From the NCBI GenBank assembly GCA_964196195.1, contig CAXMSE010000066.1, positions 1 to 15,090 on the forward strand: a DNA stretch of 15,090 bases, in the 5' to 3' direction. Source of the DNA: OFTM10 sp964196195. Lineage in GTDB: Bacteria > Actinomycetota > Acidimicrobiia > Acidimicrobiales > Aldehydirespiratoraceae. The notes beneath the pieces are model-generated. The model was not told the origin of the DNA. It did no database searches and saw only the letters and a program-made list of their open reading frames with translations. Position numbers and translations under genes: made by a program. Shown in pieces: positions 7,906 to 14,824 of this stretch (positions within the stretch are counted from its first letter, which is position 1; each line of letters starts with the position of its first letter).

Positions 7906-9603
7906 CTAGCTGAGGTTGATGATGTTGCCATCGGAATCGATGTCGATCGCTGCCGCGGCCGGTGTTTTTCCGAGTCCGGGCATGGTTCTCATCTCGCCAC
8001 AGATCGGGTAGACGAACCCGGCACCGACCGCGGCTCGAATCTCGCGCACAGGGAGGGTCCAGCCGGTTGGCGCTCCCTTCAGCTTGGGGTCGGAGCTGAT
8101 CGAGAGGTGGGTCTTGGCGATGCACACCGGCAGCTTGTCGAAGCCGGCTGCGTTGTAAGTAGCCAGCTGCTTTTCGGCCAGGGCGGAGTATTCGACACCG
8201 TCGGCACCATAAACCCTTGTGGCCACGGCGTGGATCTTGTCCTTGATGGGAATGTCGAGGGGGTAGAGGACCTGGAACTCGCTCTCCTCATCGGCGGCCT
8301 CGGCGATTGCTTCGGCGAGTTCGGTGGCACCCTTGCCACCGTCGGCGAAGTGGGTGGATATGGCGGCACGCGCTCCGTACTCAGCTGCAATCTCGTGTAT
8401 CGCCGCGATATCGGCATCGTGATCGCCGGGGAACACATTGATCGCCACTACCGGCGTGGTGCCGTGGATTTGCATGTTTTCGAGTTGCTTGCGCAGGTTG
8501 TCGCCGCCCTGGTGGACTTCGTCGGGGTTCTCCGCGAGCAGGGCCTCGGGGAGGGGCCGGCCGGCGATGATGCGGTGATTTCCGGAATGGGCCTTGAGGC
8601 CACGCACGGTGGCTACGAGTACGGCGGCGTCGGGGGCGATACCTGAGTAGCGGCACTTGATGTTGAAGAAGCGTTCGGCTCCCATATCGGCGCCGAACCC
8701 GGCTTCGGTGAGCAGGTAGTCGCCGGTGTGGATTCCTATGCGATCAGCCACGATTGAGCTGTTGCCGGTGGCAATGTTGCCGAAGGGGCCGGTGTGTACC
8801 AGCGCCGGGGTGTTCTCCAGCGTCTGCATGAGGTTGGGCTTGATCGCCTCGCGCAGGATCACGGTCATCGAGCCGGCCGCACCGATCTCCTCGGCGGTGA
8901 TCGGGGTGCCTTCCTTGTTGTAGCCCAACACGATGCGGCCCATTCGGGCCCTCAGGTCGAAGAGGTCGGTAGCCAGTGCCAGGGCGGCCATGACCTCCGA
9001 TGCGGCAGTGATGTCGAAGCCGGTTTCGCGCGGGATGCCATCCATGCGACCACCAAGGCCCACATTGATGTTGCGCAGGGCCCGATCGTTTATGTCGAGT
9101 ACCCGACGCCAGGCGATGTTGTGGATGTCGAACCCGGCTTCGTTGCCGTGGTAAATGTGGGCATCGAGCATTGCCGCGCAGAGATTGTGGGCCGCTGTGA
9201 CAGCGTGCATGTCGCCGGTGAGGTGGAGGTTGAACAGTTCCATCGGTACCACCTGGGAGTAGCCGCCTCCGGCTGCTCCCCCCTTGATTCCGAAAGTCGG
9301 ACCCATCGATGGCTGGCGGATGGCGATCGTGGCTGTTTTGCCGATGTGCTGGAACGCCTGGCCTAGACCCACCGCTGTGGTGGTCTTGCCCTCACCGAGT
9401 GGGGTGGGGGTGATGGCGGAGACAACGACGTACTTGCCTTTTGGCCGCTCGCTCATGGCTTCGATGGCCTCGAGCTTGATCTTGGCCGCTCCTGAGCCGT
9501 AGGGCTCGAGTAGATCGGTGGGGATTCCGGCCGCCTCTGCGATCTCCGGCAGGGGCTTGAGGTTGGCGCGACTGGCGATCTCGAGATCGCTCGGGAATGA
9601 CAT
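7906..9603 (-). CDS. fhs: Formate-tetrahydrofolate ligase (10-formyl-THF synthetase)
   Basis: Fhs makes 10-formyl-THF from formate, THF and ATP; run in reverse it releases formate and makes ATP. The 565-residue product has the expected family length. It carries the P-loop TPLGEGKTTTAVGLGQA near residue 60, RQPSMGPTFGIKGGAAGGGY, HLTGDMHAVTAAHNL, RETGFDITAASEVMA, TGPFGNIATGNSS and the C-terminal GEMRTMPGLGKTPA. The start at ATG 9603 is backed by GGAG (9611-9614 on the minus strand) 7 bases upstream and by the MSFPSDLEIA beginning; an in-frame extension to 9693 would run through the leader. It is followed without a gap by metF. With the demethylase and FolD nearby, a catabolic role turning methyl groups to formate with ATP gain is likely but inferred. 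Confidence 0.96.
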   Translation of the reverse strand: MSFPSDLEIASRANLKPLPEIAEAAGIPTDLLEPYGSGAAKIKLEAIEAMSERPKGKYVVVSAITPTPLGEGKTTTAVGLGQAFQHIGKTATIAIRQPSMGPTFGIKGGAAGGGYSQVVPMELFNLHLTGDMHAVTAAHNLCAAMLDAHIYHGNEAGFDIHNIAWRRVLDINDRALRNINVGLGGRMDGIPRETGFDITAASEVMAALALATDLFDLRARMGRIVLGYNKEGTPITAEEIGAAGSMTVILREAIKPNLMQTLENTPALVHTGPFGNIATGNSSIVADRIGIHTGDYLLTEAGFGADMGAERFFNIKCRYSGIAPDAAVLVATVRGLKAHSGNHRIIAGRPLPEALLAENPDEVHQGGDNLRKQLENMQIHGTTPVVAINVFPGDHDADIAAIHEIAAEYGARAAISTHFADGGKGATELAEAIAEAADEESEFQVLYPLDIPIKDKIHAVATRVYGADGVEYSALAEKQLATYNAAGFDKLPVCIAKTHLSISSDPKLKGAPTGWTLPVREIRAAVGAGFVYPICGEMRTMPGLGKTPAAAAIDIDSDGNIINLS

Positions 9604-9662
9604 CACATGACTCCGTTGTCTGTGTTCATCGGCTTTGTGAGCGGCCCCGGAAGATGCGAAAT

Positions 9663-9701
9663 GCCCGCCATCAGAGGACGGGCTGTTCCGCATACCGGAA
9701 C
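9663..9701 (-). other. Structured 5' leader of fhs: two consecutive hairpins
   Basis: Between the predicted fhs promoter and its start codon, the minus strand can fold two adjacent hairpins. The first is GTTCCG-gtatg-CGGAAC (9701 down to 9685). One base later comes GCCCG, an 11-base loop and CGGGC (9683 down to 9663). Both stems are perfect and neither is followed by a T-run, so they do not look like a simple terminator. The first inverted repeat could instead be a protein site close to the transcription start. I do not recognise a known riboswitch family here. Confidence 0.45.
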
Positions 9702-9702
9702 G

Positions 9703-9736
9703 ATTCCATAATACAGAACATCTCAGGGGTTGACCA
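9703..9736 (-). promoter_or_regulatory. Candidate fhs promoter with overlapping shared 13-mer
   Basis: On the minus strand TGGTCA (-35-like, 9731-9736), a 17-base spacer and TATTAT (-10-like, 9708-9713) form a plausible promoter, with a transcript starting near 9701 and a leader of about 98 bases. The -10 is embedded in ATTCCATAATACA (9703-9715, plus-strand reading), which matches ATTTCATGATACA at 10475-10487 in the demethylase promoter at 11 of 13 positions. The match suggests a common regulator site. Confidence 0.4.
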
Positions 9737-9765
9737 GAGGCTGATCCCTGGATTTTCTCGTCGGG

Positions 9766-10422
9766 TCAGCCGGCGAGAGGAGATTCGAGCCGTTCGGTTA
9801 CCGCCGACCTGATCTGCTCGTCGAAGGACCGAACGTGGGCCTCCACCAGATCAGAGGAGCGGGCCCCGTCTCCGGCCCTCAGCGCCTCGAGAATTTCAGC
9901 GTGTTCGCCAACCGCGATCTTGGTATCGACGACGTCGGCTAGGTAGAGATGCCAGAGTCGGTCGCTCTGGGCGTAGAGCATGTCGAGAGTGTCGAGCAGG
10001 AAACGATTGTCGGCTGCGGCCCACATGATTTCGTGGCATCGCCGGTCGATGGCCATGAGCGTCTCCGGCTCGCCGGCCGCCGTGGGGGCCTCCGCGAGCG
10101 CCTCGTCCATGGTGTGCCAGTGGGTGCTGGTTCCCCGTGCCGCCGCCAGGCGTGCCGCGTAGGGTTCGAGCACGGTGCGGGTTTCGAACAGCATCGAGAG
10201 TTCGGAAACGTCGATGCCCGACACGAACATGCCTCGGCGGGGGATCACGGTGACGAAGTGTTCGCGGGCGAGGCGCTGGAGTGCTTCTCGGATGGGGGTG
10301 CGCCCGATGCCGAGGAGCTCGCGCAGCCCTTCCTCGCTCAGCACGTCGCCGGGCGCGAAATCGAGGCGCACGATCATGCGGCGGAGTTTCTGGTACGCCT
10401 GCTCGCTGAGTGAGAGTTCCAT
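9766..10422 (-). CDS. GntR-family regulator, FCD (FadR-type) subfamily
   Basis: The 218-residue protein has an N-terminal winged helix (about residues 5-70: YQKLRRMIVRLDFAPGD, LSEEGLRELLGIGRTPIREA and the wing VIPRRGMFVSGI). A C-terminal all-helical FCD ligand domain follows. The FCD metal/ligand residues are in place: Asp126 and His130 in IDRRCHEIMWAAADN, His174 in VGEHAEI and His196 in VEAHVRSF, so a carboxylate ligand held by a metal is expected. ATG 10422 is used because the open frame upstream would cross the divergent gene's promoter. The gene lies between fhs-metF (same strand, 162 bases downstream) and the divergent demethylase-etfBA operon, and palindromes fill the divergent region. 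It most likely controls both arms in response to a methylated glycine or related acid; the ligand is inference. Confidence 0.9.
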   Translation of the reverse strand: MELSLSEQAYQKLRRMIVRLDFAPGDVLSEEGLRELLGIGRTPIREALQRLAREHFVTVIPRRGMFVSGIDVSELSMLFETRTVLEPYAARLAAARGTSTHWHTMDEALAEAPTAAGEPETLMAIDRRCHEIMWAAADNRFLLDTLDMLYAQSDRLWHLYLADVVDTKIAVGEHAEILEALRAGDGARSSDLVEAHVRSFDEQIRSAVTERLESPLAG

Positions 10423-10447
10423 GGCTGATCTGATAGGGGTCAAGGGG

Positions 10448-10476
10448 TTGTCGGGCGGGAGTCGGTCATCTAGTAT
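10448..10476 (+). promoter_or_regulatory. Candidate promoter of the demethylase-etfBA operon
   Basis: TTGTCG (10448-10453) and TAGTAT (10471-10476) are separated by exactly 17 bases, a good match to a housekeeping sigma promoter. Transcription would begin near 10483, inside the palindromic block, about 50 bases before the chosen start codon. A regulator bound to the palindromes would block it. Confidence 0.5.
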
Positions 10477-10504
10477 TTCATGATACATGAGTGATATATC
10501 ACTC
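10475..10504. promoter_or_regulatory. Candidate GntR operators: shared 13-mer, TCATG-ATA-CATGA and a 16-bp palindrome
   Basis: Three overlapping elements occur here. ATTTCATGATACA (10475-10487) matches the fhs promoter element at 11 of 13 positions. TCATG-ATA-CATGA (10478-10490) is a perfect 5-base inverted repeat. GAGTGATATATCACTC (10489-10504) is a perfect 16-base palindrome. They sit just downstream of the candidate -10 of the demethylase operon and in front of the divergent GntR gene. FCD-type GntR proteins typically bind AT-rich palindromes of this kind, so these are the prime operator candidates; binding itself is inferred. Confidence 0.55.
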
Positions 10505-10522
10505 GTCGACCAGATTTCCCAC

Positions 10523-10528
10523 AGGGGG
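10523..10528 (+). promoter_or_regulatory. Ribosome binding site setting the demethylase start
   Basis: AGGGGG lies 6 bases before ATG 10535. It favours this start over the in-frame ATG at 10487, which lies at the palindromes and has no ribosome site. The shorter form begins directly with the residues leading into the Rossmann strand. Confidence 0.6.
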
Positions 10529-10534
10529 ACCAAA

Positions 10535-11431
10535 ATGAGTGAATTCCCGAACACCGCGAAGGTCGTCGTAATCGGCGCCGGCATCGTGGGCAACTGCCTC
10601 GTCGGCCATCTCGCCAGGCTGGGCTGGACCGACATCGTGTTGCTCGACAAGGGCCCCCTGCCCAACCCCGGCGGCTCCACCGGCCACGCCTCCAACTTCA
10701 TCTTCCCCGTCGACCACAACAAGGAGATGGCCCTGCTCGGTGAGCAGAGCGCCAACCAGTTCCGCGGCTTCGACCTGTCGGTGGATTCCGGTGGGATAGA
10801 GGTGGCCCGCACCGAGGAGCGCATGGAGGAGTTGAGGCGCCGCATGACCTCGGCCAAGGCCTGGGGTATCGAAGCCCAGATGCTCAGCCCGTCTGGAGTG
10901 AAGGAGATCGTCCCGTTCGTCAACCCCGATGTGATCAAGGGAGGCTTCTACTGCCCCACGGTGTCGGTGGTGGATTCTCTCGAGACCGGCACTGTGATGC
11001 GCAAGGAAGCCATCGAAACCGCAGGCTGTCAGGTATTTGCCAACACCGAGGTGCTGGATCTCACCACCGATGGCGTCGCCGGCCCCAACGGTCGGCGCAA
11101 GATCACCGCGGTGGTAACCGACAAGGGAACGATCACCACCGAATATGTCGTGATCGCCTGTGGCGTGTGGTCGAACCGCCTCGCCAACATGGCCGACACC
11201 TACATCCCCCTCGTACCCACCGTGCACCAGATGGCCGATGTCGGCCCGATGGACATCCTCGCCGAGACCAACAACGAGATCGGCTACCCGATCATTCGCG
11301 ACATGGACACCTTCTGCTACGAACGACAGTCGTCTGGCTCCATGGAGGTTGGTTCCTACGGACACCGGCCGATCCTCCATCACCCCGACGAAATCCCGTC
11401 CAACGAAGAGGCCGCACTCTCGCCCACCTAG
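10535..11431 (+). CDS. Dimethylglycine/sarcosine dehydrogenase-like protein, N-terminal part (ends at in-frame TAG)
   Basis: These 298 residues are the first part of an FAD-dependent oxidoreductase of the DAO fold. VVVIGAGIVGNCLVGHLARLG (10-30) is the FAD dinucleotide loop. GGSTGHASNF follows, in which His51 aligns with the histidine that carries covalent FAD in dimethylglycine and sarcosine dehydrogenases (STWHAAG in animals). Later conserved parts include YVVIACGVWSNRLA and YPIIRDMDTFCYERQ. The frame stops at TAG 11429-11431, just after SNEEAALSPT, well before the FAD domain is complete, and continues in the same frame from ATG 11432. The piece alone lacks the C-terminal part of the FAD fold, so it cannot be a complete enzyme by itself. 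Removing the stop would give a normal protein of about 840 residues. It is divergent from the GntR gene and heads an operon with etfBA. Confidence 0.85.
   Translation: MSEFPNTAKVVVIGAGIVGNCLVGHLARLGWTDIVLLDKGPLPNPGGSTGHASNFIFPVDHNKEMALLGEQSANQFRGFDLSVDSGGIEVARTEERMEELRRRMTSAKAWGIEAQMLSPSGVKEIVPFVNPDVIKGGFYCPTVSVVDSLETGTVMRKEAIETAGCQVFANTEVLDLTTDGVAGPNGRRKITAVVTDKGTITTEYVVIACGVWSNRLANMADTYIPLVPTVHQMADVGPMDILAETNNEIGYPIIRDMDTFCYERQSSGSMEVGSYGHRPILHHPDEIPSNEEAALSPT
11429..11431 (+). other. In-frame TAG splitting the FAD/GcvT dehydrogenase gene
   Basis: The TAG is followed immediately by ATG in the same frame. Homologous sequence runs smoothly on both sides (SNEEAALSPT before, MPFTPDDFDD after), so one codon seems to have become a stop, for example GAG to TAG. 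No ribosome site precedes the ATG. The possibilities are a real nonsense mutation, a base error, readthrough, or reinitiation. folD, the DUF1015 gene and fhs also end in TAG, so TAG is a normal stop in this genome. Confidence 0.8.
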
Positions 11432-13057
11432 ATGCCCTTCACCCCCGACGACTTCGACGACCAGATGGAGACCGCCATCGAGTTGATAGAGATGCTCGGC
11501 GAGGCCGAGATCAAGTACGCCATCAACGGGCTCCTATCGATCACCCCCGATGGCATGCCCTGCCTCGGCGAACTCCCCGACGTGGAAAACCTGTGGTCGG
11601 CGGCAGCGATCTGGGTGAAGGAGGGCCCCGGCATGGCCCAGGTCGTCGCCGAATGGATGACCTACGGCTACCCCCGGGTGATCGATGTCCACGGCGCCGA
11701 CATCGCCCGCTTCTACGACGAGGAGAAAAGCGACGCCCATATCTGGGCCCGTGCCGAGGAGAGCTTCATCAAGACCTACGGGATCGTGCATCCCGCCGAG
11801 CAGTGGGGCGATCGTCGCCATCTGGTGGAGTCTCCCTACCGGAGCCGCCAGGAAGCACTCGACGCGGAGTTCTTCCAGGCCCGGGTGTGGGAGCGTCCCC
11901 AGTGGTACAACTCCAACGCCGATCTGGTCGAACGTTATGGCCTCTCTGAGCGCGAGGTGGAGTGGGACAACCGCTGGTGGAGCCCCATAACCACCGGCGA
12001 GCATCTCAACATGCGGGAGAACTGTGGTGTCGTCGACCTGTCGGCCTTCCAGATCTATGAGTTCGAAGGACCCGGCGCTGTCGAGTTCGCCGACTATCTC
12101 GCGGTCAACAAGGTGGATGTGGCCGTCGGTCGATCGATCTATACGCCGTGGCTCAACCACGATGGTGGATTCCACTCCGACCTCACCATGATGAGGATGG
12201 CCGACGACAAGGTTCGCGTCGTCACCGGCGTGTTCGATGGGGGTCGCGACGAATTCTGGGTGCGCAAGCACATGCCCAACGACGGTTCGGTCACCTTCAC
12301 CAACATCACCAAGGACATCACCACCCTGGGGCTGTGGGGTCCCAACGCACCGGCCGTTCTCGGCCAACTCACCGACCACGATCTCAGCCAGGCCGGATCC
12401 GGCTACGGCTCGATCATTGATGTCGACGTGGCCGGCGTGCCGTGCCAGCTGTTCCGCATCTCCTATGTGGGCGACACCGGCTGGGAGATCTACACCGCAT
12501 GGGAGAACGGCCCTGCTCTCTGGGACGCCCTGTTCGAGGCTGGTCAGGAATACGGACTCAGGGCCACCGGTGGCGGCGTTTACGGCTCCTCGGGCCGCCT
12601 CGAGAAGGGTTACCGCCTCATGGGCGCTGAGCTGGAGAGCGAGTACAACCCGGTAGAGGCCGGCCTCGCCCGGCCCAAGGTGAAGGCCGCCGACTTCATC
12701 GGTAAGAAGGCCTATCTTGTGGCCCGAGAGGCTGGAGCCGAGGTGCAGTGCGTGACCCTCACCGTCGAGGATCAGACCGATTCGGCGGGCCGGCAGCGTC
12801 ACATGATGGGTGGCAATGAGCCGATTCTCACCCTCGACGGAGAGCGGATCGTCGACTCCCACGGACGGGTATCGAGAGTCACCTCTGCGGGCTATGGCCC
12901 CTCGATCGGCAAGCACCTACTGATGGGCTATCTGCCCAACGAGCTGGCTGTCGCCGGCACCGAGCTCCAGGTCATGTACATGAACGAGCTGTTCCCGGTG
13001 AAGGTCGTCGGTTCGGGTTCGGCCTTTGATGCCGATGATTCGCGCCTGAAGAGCTGA
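11432..13057 (+). CDS. Dimethylglycine/sarcosine dehydrogenase-like protein, C-terminal part (end of FAD domain + GcvT folate domain)
   Basis: These 541 residues continue the preceding frame after one TAG. Residues 1 to about 100 finish the FAD domain, with INGLLSITPDGMPCLGELP and AAIWVKEGPGMAQVVAEWM. A central FAO_M-type segment follows (KTYGIVHPAEQW, ARVWERPQWYNSN). From about residue 185 comes the GcvT-like THF-binding domain (MRENCGVVDLSAFQIYEFEG, YTPWLNHDGGFHSDLTMMR, FRISYVGDTGWEIYTAWENG, RLEKGYRLMGAELESEYNP, GLARPKVKAADFIGKKAYL) with a C-terminal barrel (SAGYGPSIGKHLLMGYLP). In the intact enzyme an N-methyl group is oxidised on FAD and the formaldehyde level carbon is trapped as 5,10-methylene-THF. 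etfB starts 2 bases after the stop, giving the natural electron acceptor. The exact substrate (dimethylglycine, sarcosine or another N-methyl amino acid) is not resolved. Confidence 0.88.
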   Translation: MPFTPDDFDDQMETAIELIEMLGEAEIKYAINGLLSITPDGMPCLGELPDVENLWSAAAIWVKEGPGMAQVVAEWMTYGYPRVIDVHGADIARFYDEEKSDAHIWARAEESFIKTYGIVHPAEQWGDRRHLVESPYRSRQEALDAEFFQARVWERPQWYNSNADLVERYGLSEREVEWDNRWWSPITTGEHLNMRENCGVVDLSAFQIYEFEGPGAVEFADYLAVNKVDVAVGRSIYTPWLNHDGGFHSDLTMMRMADDKVRVVTGVFDGGRDEFWVRKHMPNDGSVTFTNITKDITTLGLWGPNAPAVLGQLTDHDLSQAGSGYGSIIDVDVAGVPCQLFRISYVGDTGWEIYTAWENGPALWDALFEAGQEYGLRATGGGVYGSSGRLEKGYRLMGAELESEYNPVEAGLARPKVKAADFIGKKAYLVAREAGAEVQCVTLTVEDQTDSAGRQRHMMGGNEPILTLDGERIVDSHGRVSRVTSAGYGPSIGKHLLMGYLPNELAVAGTELQVMYMNELFPVKVVGSGSAFDADDSRLKS

Positions 13058-13058
13058 G

Positions 13059-13835
13059 ATGAGGATCCTCGTCTGCGTGAAACGGGTGCCGGCCCCCGGC
13101 GCCAAGATCAATGTCGCCGCCGACGGCCAAGACGTCGACGCGGCCCATCTCGGCTTCACCACGAGTCCCCACGAGGAGTGTGCGGTGGAGGGCGCGGTGC
13201 AGCTGATCGAGCAGCACGGCGGTGAGGTCACTGTCCTCACCCTCGGGGTCGGCGAGGCGGAGGAGCAGCTCCGTTACGCGGCTTCGGTCGGAGCGGCACA
13301 CGCCGTTCTCGTCGAGGTCGACAACAACGCCTGGGATCCCCAGCGCACTGCTGTCGCGCTCACCGACGCGATCGCCCAGATCGAGGGTGATGGTGAATTC
13401 GATCTGATCCTCTTCGGTAATGAGTCGGCCGATTCGGGCGGATTCCAGGTCGGGGTGCGTGTCGCCCACGCCCTGGGCCGGCCGATCGTCAACGGCATCA
13501 AGGGAATCGAGGTCTCTGGCGACGGCGCCGGCGAAGGCACCGTCACTGCCCGCCGGGGGATCGATGGCGGCTTTGAGGTATACGAGATGCCCCGACCCTG
13601 TGTCCTCGGTGTGATGGAGGGGCTCAACCTTCCCCGTTACCCCACGATGAAGGGTCGCCTGGCCTCCAAGAAGTTGGAGATCACCGCACTCGTCGGCGAT
13701 GCAGATCGGGGTGGTCAGGAACGGGTGAAGCTCTACCGACCAGAGGAGACGGTGTCCAACACTGTTGTGCTCGGCACCGGTGCCGACGCCGCCCCCGCGG
13801 TCGTCGATGTCCTCGAAGAGCTGGGAGTCATCTGA
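13059..13835 (+). CDS. etfB: Electron transfer flavoprotein beta subunit
   Basis: The 258-residue product begins MRILVCVKRVPAPGAKI, the usual start of EtfB. It contains SPHEECAVEGAVQL, FGNESADSGGFQVGVRVAHALGRPIVNGI (the AMP-binding region) and the family signature RRGIDGGFEVYEMPRPCVLGV. The recognition-loop segment NLPRYPTMKGRLASKKLEI follows, where dehydrogenase partners dock. EtfB pairs with EtfA to move electrons from FAD dehydrogenases to the respiratory chain. The start lies 2 bases after the demethylase stop, and the stop overlaps the etfA start (TGATG), so the three form one operon. The pairing points to this ETF being dedicated to the N-methyl amino acid dehydrogenase rather than to fatty-acid oxidation, though shared use is possible. 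Confidence 0.95.
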   Translation: MRILVCVKRVPAPGAKINVAADGQDVDAAHLGFTTSPHEECAVEGAVQLIEQHGGEVTVLTLGVGEAEEQLRYAASVGAAHAVLVEVDNNAWDPQRTAVALTDAIAQIEGDGEFDLILFGNESADSGGFQVGVRVAHALGRPIVNGIKGIEVSGDGAGEGTVTARRGIDGGFEVYEMPRPCVLGVMEGLNLPRYPTMKGRLASKKLEITALVGDADRGGQERVKLYRPEETVSNTVVLGTGADAAPAVVDVLEELGVI

Positions 13836-14800
13836 TGCTTCTCGTCATCCTCGAACACGAAGACGGCGAGCTGGTCGAGGCTTCCCGTGAAGCGCTCACC
13901 TTCGGCCGCACCCTCGCGGCAAAGATGGGAGAAGACCTCGAGGCGGCCCTGATCGGCGCCGACGACGACGATCTCGTCGAGGCCGCGGGGGCGTACGGCG
14001 CCGAGACGGTCCACGTCGCCACCGTGGACGAACTGGTCGACTACAGCCCGAGTGCCTACGGCGCGATCGTCGCCCAGATGGTGGAGTCGTTCGACCCGGA
14101 TGCGGTGCTGGCGGGTGGCTCCAGCCGAGGCAACGAGGTGATGGCCCAGGCCGCCGCTCGGCTCGATGTTCCCTTCGTCGCAAATGCCCTCGACATCACT
14201 ACCGACAACGATTGGCAAATCACTCGGGTGCAATGGGGCGGCTCCCTGCTCGAGGACGTCTCCCTCGAGGCCGAAGTGCCCCTGGTGACCTGTGGGCGGC
14301 ACGCCGTGGCCTCAGAGCCTGGTGATGCCCACGACCCCGATATCGACTGGTTCGATGCCCAACTCGTCGCTGCCGATCTCATCACCCTGGTGCGGGACCG
14401 TGTCGTGCAGGAAGCGGGGGTCACCCTCCCCACCGCGCCGGTCGTTTGTGGCGGCGGCCGTGGCGTTGGCTCGGCCGACGGATTTGCCCAACTCGAAGAG
14501 CTGGCCGCTCTGCTTGGCGGGAGGGTCGGCTGTTCGCGTGCGGTAACCAATCTCGGGTGGCGGCCCCATTCCGATCAGGTAGGTCAGACCGGTACTCGCA
14601 TCGCGCCAGAGATCTACATCGCTTCTGGCATCTCCGGCGCGATCCAGCACTGGGTCGGGGCGATGGCCAGCAAGCACATCCTCGCCATCAACACCGACGG
14701 AGAAGCCAACATGGTCGCCAAGGCCGACTGGGCGGTGATCGGTGATCTCCACGAGGTGATCCCCGCGATCATCGAAGAGGTGAAGGCTCGTCGAGCATGA
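13835..14800 (+). CDS. etfA: Electron transfer flavoprotein alpha subunit
   Basis: The 321-residue product has the EtfA N-terminal domain (MLLVILEHEDGELVEASREAL, VLAGGSSRGNEVMAQAAARL). Its C-terminal FAD-binding domain contains GGGRGVGSADGFAQLEELA, SRAVTNLGWRPHSDQVGQTG, IAPEIYIASGISGAIQHWVG, ILAINTDGEANMVAKADWAVIGDL. The FAD-contacting Arg, the QVGQTG loop and the GISGAIQH helix are all intact, so an active electron carrier is expected. It overlaps etfB by one base (TGATG), a sign of coupled translation and equal dosage of the two subunits. No ETF:quinone oxidoreductase gene is present in the window; electrons must reach the membrane through an enzyme encoded elsewhere. It converges with the YrdB-like gene after 24 bases. 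Confidence 0.95.
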   Translation: MLLVILEHEDGELVEASREALTFGRTLAAKMGEDLEAALIGADDDDLVEAAGAYGAETVHVATVDELVDYSPSAYGAIVAQMVESFDPDAVLAGGSSRGNEVMAQAAARLDVPFVANALDITTDNDWQITRVQWGGSLLEDVSLEAEVPLVTCGRHAVASEPGDAHDPDIDWFDAQLVAADLITLVRDRVVQEAGVTLPTAPVVCGGGRGVGSADGFAQLEELAALLGGRVGCSRAVTNLGWRPHSDQVGQTGTRIAPEIYIASGISGAIQHWVGAMASKHILAINTDGEANMVAKADWAVIGDLHEVIPAIIEEVKARRA

Positions 14801-14824
14801 GTCGGACTCCCTGAGCCGGACTCG

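Noticed and set aside
9663..9683. CTGATG in the fhs leader loop as a hammerhead ribozyme core
   Set aside because: The core needs CTGANGA; here CTGATGG occurs, and the matching GAAA and stem layout are missing.
11429..11431. TAG as a pyrrolysine codon
   Set aside because: Pyrrolysine is known from corrinoid-type methylamine methyltransferases, not FAD/GcvT dehydrogenases. Nearby genes use TAG as a stop and no pyl genes are in the window.
11534..12916. 460-codon minus-strand open frame opposite the demethylase C-terminal part
   Set aside because: The plus strand carries clear FAD/GcvT homology. The reverse frame shows low-complexity, compositionally biased residues and no domain.
14799..14823. 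GAGTCGGACTC and GAGCCGGACTC, tandem near-repeats after etfA, as a terminator or repeat element
   Set aside because: The stems are only about five bases with almost no loop and no T-run follows. The two copies are too short to tell from chance.
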